64,000 nucleotides of DNA from Planctomycetota bacterium (lineage in GTDB: Bacteria; Planctomycetota; Phycisphaerae; Phycisphaerales; UBA1924), in assembly GCA_018242605.1 (NCBI GenBank), contig JAFEBP010000016.1, forward strand, positions 1-64,000, written 5' to 3'. The translations under genes and the position numbers were made by a program. Numbering within the stretch: the stretch's first letter is position 1; every line of letters begins with the position of its first letter. Of the stretch, positions 18,238 through 26,355 are shown piece by piece. The notes beneath the pieces were generated by a model. The model was not told the origin of the DNA, made no database searches, and worked only from the letters and a program-made list of their open reading frames with translations.

Positions 18238-19359
18238 ATGCCCATCCGCACCGCATACACCGCCAAGATCGACTACCTCCAGATCATGGATGAGAACGGC
18301 GTGCTTGACGAGAAACTCGCCAAGGACACCCTCACCGACGCCGAGGTGCTCGAACTTTACCAGTACATGTGCCGCTGCCGCGCATTGGACGAAACCGCCT
18401 TCAAGCTCCAGCGCTCCGGCCGCATGGGCACCTATCCGCAGAACAAGGGCCAGGAGGCCGCCGCGATCGGTTCCGGCTACGCCGCCAAACGCGGCGTCGA
18501 TTGGCTCGTTCCCTGCTACCGCGAGAACGCCGCCCTCTGGATGCACGGCCTGCCCATGCACTACGTCCTCCTGCACTGGATGGGCGATGAACGCGGCAAC
18601 CAGATCCCCGAGGGTGTCCGCATGACGCCCCTGTGCATCCCCATCGGCACCCAGATGCTCCACGCCACGGGCATCTCCTGGGCCATGAAGCTCCGCAAGG
18701 AGCCCGCCGTCGCCATCACGTACTTCGGCGATGGCGCCACCAGCGAGGGCGACTTCCACGAGGCGATGAACTTCGCCTCCACCTTCCAGACCCCCACGGT
18801 CTTCTTCTGCCAGAACAACCACTGGGCCATCTCCGTTCCCCGCGAGAGCCAGATGAACAGCGAGACGGTCGCCCAGAAGGCCCTCGCCTACGGCATGCCC
18901 ACCGTGCAGGTCGACGGCAACGACCTGCTCGCCGTCTACAAGGTGAGCAAGGAGGCCATCGAGCGTGCCCGCGCCGGCGGCGGCCCCTCGTTCATCGAGG
19001 CCGTCACCTACCGCCTCGCCGATCACACCACCGCCGACGATGCCCGCCGCTACCGCGACCCCAAGGAGGTCGAAGCCTGGCAGGGCAAAGACCCGGTCAT
19101 TCGTCTCCGTAAGTACCTCACCGCCAAGGGCCTCTGGAGCGATGAGAAGCAGACCGCTCTCGACGAGGCCGCCAAGACCATGGTCACCGAGGTCGTCCGC
19201 GCCGCGGAAGGGATCGCCAAGCCCCCCCTCGCCGACATCTTTGATTACACCTACGCGACCGTTCCCGCGGAACTTGAGACCCAGAAGCGCACGATGCGCA
19301 CCCACAGCCTGGGCCAGAACCCCGAGCAGGTCGGTCTTCAGACCGAGTGGACTTCCTGA
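18238..19359 (+). CDS. pdhA: Pyruvate dehydrogenase E1 component, alpha subunit
   Basis: This is the TPP-binding alpha subunit of a heterotetrameric E1 (373 residues). The TPP/Mg motif GDG at 164-166 is followed about 28 residues later by the QNN sequence, and the phosphorylation-loop-like RLADHTTADDARRY segment is present. With the beta subunit it decarboxylates pyruvate and acetylates the lipoyl arm of E2. The ATG at 18238 has GGAG about 13 bp upstream; a TTG at 18208 is less likely. The beta gene follows after 98 bp on the same strand. A branched-chain 2-oxoacid E1 is the alternative, but the E2 gene in the same window supports the pyruvate-type complex. Confidence 0.9.
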   Translation: MPIRTAYTAKIDYLQIMDENGVLDEKLAKDTLTDAEVLELYQYMCRCRALDETAFKLQRSGRMGTYPQNKGQEAAAIGSGYAAKRGVDWLVPCYRENAALWMHGLPMHYVLLHWMGDERGNQIPEGVRMTPLCIPIGTQMLHATGISWAMKLRKEPAVAITYFGDGATSEGDFHEAMNFASTFQTPTVFFCQNNHWAISVPRESQMNSETVAQKALAYGMPTVQVDGNDLLAVYKVSKEAIERARAGGGPSFIEAVTYRLADHTTADDARRYRDPKEVEAWQGKDPVIRLRKYLTAKGLWSDEKQTALDEAAKTMVTEVVRAAEGIAKPPLADIFDYTYATVPAELETQKRTMRTHSLGQNPEQVGLQTEWTS

Positions 19360-19457
19360 TCGTTCGGTCCCGTCCGCATTCAACTCACCGGGCGCTGCAG
19401 CCCGGGCCGAAAAGACCTTCAGCCTCGCCAGATCAATCAGCCTCAACGGAACGCCCC

Positions 19458-20510
19458 ATGTCGAACGCTACCGAACAAGCCGTGTTCAACCCCAAGCTCC
19501 GCCGCCGCGTGGATGAAGGCAGCGGCGTGAACCAGGTGGAATGCAACCTGGTCGAGGCCATCACGCTGACGCTCGCTCAAGAGATGGACCGCGACGAGCG
19601 AGTCGTCTGCCTGGGCGAGGATGTGGGCCTCAACGGCGGCGTCTTCCGCGCCACCGACGGCCTGCAGGCCCGCTTCGGCGACCAGCGCGTCTTCGACACC
19701 CCGCTCTCCGAGTCCGGCATCATGGGCACCGCCGTGGGCCTGGCGATGGGCGGCATGCGCCCCATTCCCGAGATCCAGTTCGAAGGCTTCATGGGCCCGG
19801 CCTACGACCAGTTGGTGAACCACGCCGCGCGGTACCGCACCCGCAGCCGCGGGGCCATCACCATCCCCATGGTCGTCCGCGTCCCCGTCGGCGGCGGCAT
19901 CCACGCCCCCGAACTGCACAGCGACAGCCCCGAAGCCATCTACGCCCATCAGCCCGGCCTCAAGGTCGTCATGCCCTGCACGCCCTACGACGCCAAGGGC
20001 CTCCTGGCCGCCGCGCTCGAAGACCCCGATCCGGTACTCTTCTTTGAGCCCAAGCGCGTCTACCGCCTGCCCACCCGCGACTGGATCCCCGAAGACCGCT
20101 ACACCATCCCCATCGGCCAGGCCAAGGTCGTCACCGAGGGCGACAGCGTCACCGTCATCTCCTGGGGCGCCAGCGTCTACCAGTGCCTGGAAGCGATGGA
20201 CCAGTTGCCCGAGGACATCAGCGTCGAGATGATCGACATGCGCACCATCTCGCCCATCGACAAGGACACCATCATCGCCAGCGTGCAGAAGACCGGCCGC
20301 TGCGTGATCGTCCACGAAGCCCCCAAGACCGCCGGCATGGGCGCCGAACTCGCCACGATCCTGCAGGAGCACTGCTTCCTGTACTTGAAGGCCCCCGTCC
20401 AGCGCGTCGCCGGCTTCGACACCATCATGCCTTACTACAAGCTCGAGCTCGAGTACCTCCCCAACGCCAAGCGCGTCGCCGAGGCCATCACGCAGGTCAT
20501 GGCGTACTGA
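19458..20510 (+). CDS. pdhB: Pyruvate dehydrogenase E1 component, beta subunit
   Basis: This is the 350-residue beta subunit of the E1 heterotetramer. Typical features are GEDVGLNGGVFRATDGL, DTPLSESGIMGTAVGLAM, the FEGFMGPAYDQ segment that contacts TPP, and a C-terminal transketolase-like domain (CVIVHEAPKTAGMGAE). I chose the ATG at 19458; translation from 19347 would run over the end of pdhA. It completes E1 with pdhA directly upstream. E2 is encoded about 9 kb downstream, and no dihydrolipoamide dehydrogenase gene is in the window. Confidence 0.92.
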   Translation: MSNATEQAVFNPKLRRRVDEGSGVNQVECNLVEAITLTLAQEMDRDERVVCLGEDVGLNGGVFRATDGLQARFGDQRVFDTPLSESGIMGTAVGLAMGGMRPIPEIQFEGFMGPAYDQLVNHAARYRTRSRGAITIPMVVRVPVGGGIHAPELHSDSPEAIYAHQPGLKVVMPCTPYDAKGLLAAALEDPDPVLFFEPKRVYRLPTRDWIPEDRYTIPIGQAKVVTEGDSVTVISWGASVYQCLEAMDQLPEDISVEMIDMRTISPIDKDTIIASVQKTGRCVIVHEAPKTAGMGAELATILQEHCFLYLKAPVQRVAGFDTIMPYYKLELEYLPNAKRVAEAITQVMAY

Positions 20511-20530
20511 TCCGCCGTTCCCTGGGTGGC

Positions 20531-20552
20531 CCGACGGTCCCCGTCGGTCTTC
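20531..20552 (+). terminator. Probable terminator after pdhB
   Basis: A perfect 7-bp stem (CCGACGG/CCGTCGG, 20531-20537 and 20541-20547) with a TCC loop lies 20 bp after the pdhB stop and is followed by the short pyrimidine run TCTTC. There is no long T tract, so the call rests on position and stem. Confidence 0.45.
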
Positions 20553-20803
20553 ACCGATCAACAACGCTCGTACGCCGCTTGCTCAGCCCGCCCATGTCCT
20601 GGCACGCCCGCCAGAATTCAGCGAGTATGCTATTGAATTCCCCGCCAAACTTGGTATTCTGGAAACTGGCACTGAGTTGAACGCGGATCTCCGACGCGGC
20701 GAACGCGGCCGACTCATCGCAAGCGCCAAGCCGCGCTTCACAGACGCGTCCGAACGCGTCGGGCGACCGTCACGGCCGACGTGGCGCGAACGAGGAGAAG
20801 AAC

Positions 20804-22381
20804 ATGCAGCGGGGCAAGCGCTTTCTCAAGGTGGATCAACCGCGCATCGACCTGATCTCCATGCTCAGCGCGATCGTCGCCGCCGCGGCATGGACCGCGG
20901 TCGCCCCCGCTCAGACCTTCGTCGGCTTTGTGATCTCGCCCTTGCCGAACCGTTCCCACGACCAGTCCTACGTCTCCGGGATTGACGACCTGGGACGCGT
21001 CGTCGGCGGATCATTTTCGTCGACGAACACGACTGTCGCCATCGGCATCGGCGCCACCATCCCCACAGGCGTGCCAACGTCCGCCGGCACGCTCGCGGAC
21101 TGCTTCCCGTACGGCGGAAGTGGGCTGTACGCCATGAGCCCTTCCGGCATCGCCGCGGGAGCCACATCTTCCGTCTGCAACGGATTCGCGAAGGCCACAA
21201 CGGCCCAGTTTTCCAGCCTGACTTCCCGCACCGTCTACAACCCGCTCCCCGGCGGCGGCGATTGCCAGGCGCTGGACGTCAACAACGCCGCCGTGGCCGT
21301 GGGCTGGAGCAACACGACCACCGGCTGCAACGGCGCACTGTGCGTTCAAACCACCGCCAGGCCCATGCGATTCTCGCCTTCCGGTATGGTGCAACTCTCC
21401 ATGGGGGCGTTCCCGGTCGCCCTGGCCAACGGCATCAACGCTGCCGGCGTGATCTGCGGACAGGGGTTCGTATCCGGGGCATTGAGCTTCGACCGAGTCT
21501 CACCCCTGTTGTGGACAACCCCGCAGAGCGCACCCACCGTCCTCCCAACGCTGGGAGGGGCCTTCGGCGTGGCGTCCAAGATCACCGATGGCGAACGCAT
21601 CGTCGGCTGGTCGCAGACCGCTTCGGGCGATCGCCACGCCACCCAATGGGTCGCGCGACTGCCGATCGATCTGGGCACCCTGCCCGGTCACGCATGGAGC
21701 ATCGCGACCGACGCGGACGATGCTCAGGGCGCGGTCGGCTCGTCCGCGCTCAACTCCACCGCGGTCACGACCGGCGTTCTCTTCTCCGGCGGCCAGGTAC
21801 TCCAACTCAGCCCCCGCGTCGTCAACGGCGCCGGGTGGGATGTCCGCTCGGCCTCCGCCATCAACCGCCGCGGCTGGATCGCCGCCAACGGTCTGGTCAA
21901 CGGTCAATCGCGCGGCATGGTCCTGGTCCCCTGCCGCGAGACCCTCACCGCATCGTCCCCCGATTCCTCACCGTGCGTCGGGGGCTCTTTCCAGTCCCAG
22001 GTGTCTTCGCTCGTCGCCGCGACCGCGTACCACTGGCGCAGGAACGGCCAATGGCTGACCGATGACGGTCGCATCACCGGCGCCGCCACCGCCACCCTGA
22101 CCATCACCGGCGTCACGCGCGACGACACCGGCATGTACGAATGCGTCGTCTCCACAATCTGCGGCGATGTCCCCAGCCCCGCGATCAGCATGCGTCCCTG
22201 CGCCTGTTTGGTCTGCCCCGCCGACTTCAATGAGGACGGCGGCATCGACGGCGCTGACGCGAGCGATTTCTTCGCCGCCTGGGGCTCGGGCAACTGCGAC
22301 GCCGATGTCAACGCCGACGGCGGTGTCGACGGCCAGGACGTGACCGTTTTCTTCCATGCGTGGGAGGCGGGCGGTTGTTGA
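20804..22381 (+). CDS. Secreted HAF-repeat/Ig-like protein with C-terminal GC-type dockerin-like module
   Basis: The 525-residue protein has a hydrophobic export signal at about 15-37. A body of beta-propeller-like HAF-type repeats follows (SGIDDLGRVVGGS, ALDVNNAAVAVGWS, SAINRRGWIAANGL). An Ig-like domain with a Cys pair comes next (YHWRRNGQWLTDDGRITGAA to YECVVSTICG). The last 55 residues form two EF-hand-like loops (DFNEDGGIDGADASDFF and DVNADGGVDGQDVTVFF) ending WEAGGC. The loops look Ca-binding. The terminal GGC is characteristic of the GC-type dockerin anchor of Phycisphaerae, presumed to sort proteins to the surface. The start at 20804 has AGGAGA six bases upstream. No enzymatic motif is visible. 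Confidence 0.75.
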   Translation: MQRGKRFLKVDQPRIDLISMLSAIVAAAAWTAVAPAQTFVGFVISPLPNRSHDQSYVSGIDDLGRVVGGSFSSTNTTVAIGIGATIPTGVPTSAGTLADCFPYGGSGLYAMSPSGIAAGATSSVCNGFAKATTAQFSSLTSRTVYNPLPGGGDCQALDVNNAAVAVGWSNTTTGCNGALCVQTTARPMRFSPSGMVQLSMGAFPVALANGINAAGVICGQGFVSGALSFDRVSPLLWTTPQSAPTVLPTLGGAFGVASKITDGERIVGWSQTASGDRHATQWVARLPIDLGTLPGHAWSIATDADDAQGAVGSSALNSTAVTTGVLFSGGQVLQLSPRVVNGAGWDVRSASAINRRGWIAANGLVNGQSRGMVLVPCRETLTASSPDSSPCVGGSFQSQVSSLVAATAYHWRRNGQWLTDDGRITGAATATLTITGVTRDDTGMYECVVSTICGDVPSPAISMRPCACLVCPADFNEDGGIDGADASDFFAAWGSGNCDADVNADGGVDGQDVTVFFHAWEAGGC

Positions 22382-22382
22382 A

Positions 22383-22397
22383 CCGACGGCCCGTCGG
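22383..22397 (+). terminator. Short hairpin after the HAF/Ig gene
   Basis: A 6-bp perfect stem CCGACG/CGTCGG with a GCC loop sits right after the stop codon. It resembles the hairpin behind pdhB but has no T tract; a weak terminator or part of one. Confidence 0.35.
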
Positions 22398-22541
22398 CAT
22401 TGTCCGCACGCTCAACCAATAATGCAATGTACCGACGCCCGGGTCCGACGCTTCCGCCGCCGCCGACACTCGGCAATCGATCATGCAGCGCGAGCAAGAA
22501 GCGACTTGGCATGCACGCATCCAGACCGGAACTTCTGAATC

Positions 22542-22571
22542 GGCATCCGGTCGCCGTCGCGACCGGATGCC
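22542..22571. terminator. Long perfect hairpin between convergent genes
   Basis: A perfect 13-bp stem (22542-22554 pairs with 22559-22571) closes on the four-base loop CGTC. It lies between the convergent genes ending at 22381 (+) and 22664 (-), where a bidirectional terminator is expected. No T tract follows on either strand, so termination by stem alone or with a factor is inferred. Confidence 0.55.
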
Positions 22572-22663
22572 ATTGGGCTCTCACCGGGCCCGTGCTGGTC
22601 CGAGGTTCACCTCCGCAAACCGATCGAACACAGCCGCGGCCGGGCTTCACCGAATCGCACTCG

Positions 22664-25600
22664 CTACCGACAGGCGCAGCCGCTGACCTCCCACGCGATG
22701 AAGAAGCATTGGATGTCGTCCCCGTCGATCCCTCCATCGCCGTTCACGTCCGCGGAATCCGAACTGATCTCCCACGCGTCGAAGAACGCCTGGACGTCCG
22801 AGCCGTCCCAGCCGCCGTCCTGGTTGTAATCGCCCACGCAGAACGGTTCGACGGAAAGCTGTGCGCACCTTGAGTTGCTCGAGGCGCACCGGCCGCTCAC
22901 CACCACCGAGTAGGCCCCCTCATCGGCCTCGCTCACGTTCGTGATCGTGAGAATCGAGTCGGACGATCCGGACACCCGCCCATCGTCGGTCAGCGGCACC
23001 CCGTTGCGGTACCAGCGGAACACCGGCACCCCGGTTTCGCCCGGCGCCGCGTCCGCGACGCACGCGAACACGGCGCGACGGGACGAGAGAGCCGTGGTAT
23101 CGGTCGGCTCCTGGACGAGCGTTGGAGCCCGCGGGCCGACCCAGGCCCACACCGTGTTCAAGAGCCCCGAAGCGCCCTGTCCTGAGAAATAGACCAGCGA
23201 GCCGCCGGTCCACGCCGCGCATGCCGACGAGGCCGCCGGGGGAGCGCCCTCGCCTTCCGCGAACTCGCGGCTCCACGCGTGCCCGTTCCATTCCCAGGTG
23301 TCGCCGCGAAGCGCGCCGTCATCTCCGCCCGTGAGTACGGCCCGGCCGCGTGCCGGGTCCCACTGCAGCACATGACCAAAGCGGGGCGTAGGCGCGGCGG
23401 TACCGACGCCGCAGCCGGCGATCCTCCAGCACTGCCCGTCAAACACCCACGTATCGCCGAGCCGATCGCCGTTCGAGCGACGGCCGCCGAACATGACGAG
23501 CTCCGAGCGGGCCGCGTCAAATGTCGCGGCGTGAGATCGCCGCGCGGGTGGCGCCGGATTGCACTGCGGCAGTTGCGTCCACGTGCTGCCGTCCCACACC
23601 CACGTGTCCGACCTGAACGTGCTCGTGGTTTCGCCCCCAAACAGAACGGTCCGATTCAGCGCCGGGTCGAATGTGAGCGTGTGACCTCTGCGTGCGGCCG
23701 GAGCGCCGGCTCCGCCGGAGGAACGCAACGTCCAGACGCCGGTTGAGACGTTGAACTCCCACGTGTCCTGTAGGCGTGTGCCGGTCGCGGTCTCGCCCCC
23801 GAACAGCACCACCACCCCCCGAACACTGTCCAGGGTCATCGCGTGCCCCGCGCGGGCGGGCACGGGAGGGGCCGGCAACTGCGACCAACCGGCCGAGGAA
23901 AGACTCCACGCGTCCGCGAGCACGCTCGATCCGCTGCGCCCGCCGAAGAGAATCGCGGCGCTTCCTCCCGCCCACGACATCGCCGCCGAACTCCGCGCCG
24001 GCGGATTCTGCGCCGACGTGGTCGGGGTCCATTCACCGCAGCTGACGAAGAGCCGGGCGCACGATGAGTCCGCCGTGCCGCACGAGTTCGAGACACGGAC
24101 GAAGAAGCAGCATCCTTCGTCCGATTGGGTCACCGGCGGCGTCGAGTAGCACGCCTGATTCGCGCCGGGAACTGCAGTATCGGCCTGCCCGGGGCAACGC
24201 CGGTACCACTGGAACGCCGGGCTGTCGCCCGTTGCCGAAGCGCAGAACGTCGCTGTTTCGCCGAGCACGACGGTCTGATCTTCCGGTTGCAGAGCGACTC
24301 GCGCCAGCTCAAGCACCGTCAGCACCCCGTGGCCGCTGACCGCCTCGCCGCACACGTTGTACACCCTGCAGGAATAGCTCCCGCCGTCGGGCGGCTGAAC
24401 GAAGCCATCGGAATAGCAGGCGCTGTCGGGTGCGCCGGGGATCGGCACGTCGTTCAGCCGCCACTCGTAGTGGAGGGGCGCACTGCCGTTCGCGGAGACG
24501 CACAACTGAGTCGCCAGTTCCTCGCACACGCTCCTTGATGTCGGCCCCGACAGAACGACCGGAGGCGTCAGCACCGTCAGCGCCGCCGAAGCCGTGGTAT
24601 AGCAGCGGGGCGAACCCCCGCACGTGTTGCACACGCGGCAGGAGTAGTTGCCCATCTGCGCCGGCTGCACGCTGTTCATCGTGAGGCACTGCCCGTTCGC
24701 TCCCGGAATGTCAACCCCGTCCTTGCGCCATTGATACGTGAACGGCGAGGTCCCGCCCGGGGTGACGCAGAATGTCGCGAGGGCGCCCTGGCACGCAGTC
24801 ACCGGTGTCGGCCCGCTCGCCGTCGCCGGCTGGTTCACCACAATGGTCGCGCTCGCGGATTCGACGCAGCGTGGAGACCCGCCGCAGGAGTTGCACACGC
24901 GGCACGAATACCCGCCCGAGGCGGCGGTGGTGACCGAGTTCAGCGGCAGGCACGCGCTGTTCGCGCCCGTGATCACCGAACCGTTCTTGAGCCACTGGTA
25001 CGAATAGGGTCCCGTCCCCCGGGGCTCCACGCAGAGCTGGAACGAATCGCCCTCGCATGCCGTGCGAGAGACGGGATGGGTGAAGATCGAGACAGGCGTC
25101 GAAACGGACAGGCTCGCCGATGGGCTGGTCGCCGAATAGCACGCCGTTGAGATAGTGCATGAATAGGGCCCGGCCTGACCCGGCTGAACGTTGGAAAGGG
25201 TCAACTGCGGCGATGTCGCCCCGGGGATCGGCGCCCCGTTGAACTGCCATTGGTACCCCACCGTGTGGTTGATGAGGGGCAGCGCCGGCACCGAAAGCGT
25301 TACCGTGTCGCCCTGGCACGCGTCCGCGTCCGTGATCGACGGCGCTGGAACCGCGTACGTGAAGCAGTTCGTCTCCACCAGCAGGCGGAACGCGTCGATG
25401 TACAGATCCTGCCCCGACGAACCAACCGTGGTCCGCTTGATGCCGATCCAGTAGATGTTCAGTTCATCCTGGCTGCCGATGCGATCAAGCGCGTCCGTCA
25501 GCAGGGAGGTGATGTTGATATTCCCCTTGTAGCCGCAGCTTCCCGACAGTGTGAATGTCTGCCGAGCCAGCACGTGGCCGCCCTCGGCGTCGAGCACCTG

Positions 25601-26011
25601 AATCTCGACATCGCGAGAATCCGTGTTCGCCCACGACCCGTACACCGCCGCCTCGACCCGCGAAACGAAGTGCCCGTCGGGAACAGTCACGTAATCCGGC
25701 AAGCCCTGCAGGAGGCCGCGCACCGGATACCCGCCCGGCGAATGAGCGCTGCACATGCCCGTGCCGGTCGTCCTGCAGGATGCGCCGCCGTCGTTGCAGG
25801 TTCCCGAAGAGCACCCCAGCGCATTGGCCTCGTAGTTCCACCCATCGACGTTTTCCGAGACCAGGATGGCGCAGTATGTCCGCACGTCAGCCGTGCACCC
25901 CTCCGCCATGCCGAGAATCCCGGCCGCGAGCACCCAGCCGCGCCACGATCCGCCCTTCAGCCCGTGTACTACGTTCCGAATCGATTGATCCACATGTTCT
26001 TTCAGGGTCAT
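22664..26011 (-). CDS. Large secreted Ig-kelch-Ig protein with dockerin-like C-terminus
   Basis: The protein has 1115 residues. In order: an export signal (WVLAAGILGMAEGCTA), about 200 residues of unrecognised domain (jelly-roll-like by feel), five Cys-rich Ig-like domains (each with YQW..NG and SC.V.N.CG patterns), six kelch repeats (LFGG...DTWVWDG type), a sixth Ig-like domain (FRWYRNGVPLTDDGRVSGSS) and two EF-hand-like loops (DYNQDGGWDGSDVQAFFDAW, DVNGDGGIDGDDIQCFFIAW) ending SGCACR. It is presumably a surface or extracellular adhesion/recognition protein. The ATG at 26011 has AAAGGA upstream; the frame remains open further up to 26320 but lacks family-like sequence. The domains lack an evident catalytic site. 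Confidence 0.78.
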   Translation of the reverse strand: MTLKEHVDQSIRNVVHGLKGGSWRGWVLAAGILGMAEGCTADVRTYCAILVSENVDGWNYEANALGCSSGTCNDGGASCRTTGTGMCSAHSPGGYPVRGLLQGLPDYVTVPDGHFVSRVEAAVYGSWANTDSRDVEIQVLDAEGGHVLARQTFTLSGSCGYKGNINITSLLTDALDRIGSQDELNIYWIGIKRTTVGSSGQDLYIDAFRLLVETNCFTYAVPAPSITDADACQGDTVTLSVPALPLINHTVGYQWQFNGAPIPGATSPQLTLSNVQPGQAGPYSCTISTACYSATSPSASLSVSTPVSIFTHPVSRTACEGDSFQLCVEPRGTGPYSYQWLKNGSVITGANSACLPLNSVTTAASGGYSCRVCNSCGGSPRCVESASATIVVNQPATASGPTPVTACQGALATFCVTPGGTSPFTYQWRKDGVDIPGANGQCLTMNSVQPAQMGNYSCRVCNTCGGSPRCYTTASAALTVLTPPVVLSGPTSRSVCEELATQLCVSANGSAPLHYEWRLNDVPIPGAPDSACYSDGFVQPPDGGSYSCRVYNVCGEAVSGHGVLTVLELARVALQPEDQTVVLGETATFCASATGDSPAFQWYRRCPGQADTAVPGANQACYSTPPVTQSDEGCCFFVRVSNSCGTADSSCARLFVSCGEWTPTTSAQNPPARSSAAMSWAGGSAAILFGGRSGSSVLADAWSLSSAGWSQLPAPPVPARAGHAMTLDSVRGVVVLFGGETATGTRLQDTWEFNVSTGVWTLRSSGGAGAPAARRGHTLTFDPALNRTVLFGGETTSTFRSDTWVWDGSTWTQLPQCNPAPPARRSHAATFDAARSELVMFGGRRSNGDRLGDTWVFDGQCWRIAGCGVGTAAPTPRFGHVLQWDPARGRAVLTGGDDGALRGDTWEWNGHAWSREFAEGEGAPPAASSACAAWTGGSLVYFSGQGASGLLNTVWAWVGPRAPTLVQEPTDTTALSSRRAVFACVADAAPGETGVPVFRWYRNGVPLTDDGRVSGSSDSILTITNVSEADEGAYSVVVSGRCASSNSRCAQLSVEPFCVGDYNQDGGWDGSDVQAFFDAWEISSDSADVNGDGGIDGDDIQCFFIAWEVSGCACR

Positions 26012-26355
26012 TTGAGGTCCTTTCTTTACCGACCGACGCCGCCCCGGCCTTGCGTAACCCCCGCAGACAATCGGGGCGTAGAATTGGCCCACGCCACACC
26101 GCCCGAATCCTGCGATAGGCGTCGGCGAGCCATGAACGAAACAGTCAACTCGCGGCCGATCATCGCTGAAACGCGCCAAGGTCGCCGCTCTAGACTCCAA
26201 GGCGTACGCCGCGCCCGCTTCCCTTGATGAAATTCCGATGAATTGCAGAAACGGAAGGTGATCACGCGCAGTCTTGGTCCGCGGGTCGCGCCGAATGCCA
26301 CGGTACTGTTCTTGAATCATTCTTAGAAAGATTCAAGCAACCGATCCCCGCCGCA
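26012..26355. other. Intergenic region with a 27-bp palindrome
   Basis: This 344-bp gap lies upstream of the Ig-kelch gene and downstream of the kinase gene, both on the minus strand. It holds the 27-bp imperfect palindrome at 26311-26337 (listed separately). I see no convincing small gene in it. Confidence 0.5.
26311..26337. promoter_or_regulatory. 27-bp palindrome downstream of the kinase gene
   Basis: CTTGAATC at 26311-26318 and GATTCAAG at 26330-26337 pair perfectly, and the inner TTCT/AGAA also pairs, so only one opposing pair and the centre break symmetry over 27 bp. It lies 19 bp past the kinase stop and 300 bp upstream of the Ig-kelch start. It could be a terminator hairpin for the sigma/kinase transcript, although no T run follows, or a binding site for a dimeric regulator. 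Confidence 0.5.

Noticed and set aside
20671..20690. TGGCAC...TTGAA resembling a sigma-54 promoter upstream of the HAF/Ig gene
   Set aside because: Spacing between the GG and GC elements is one base short and the -12 GC is GA, so it fails the consensus.
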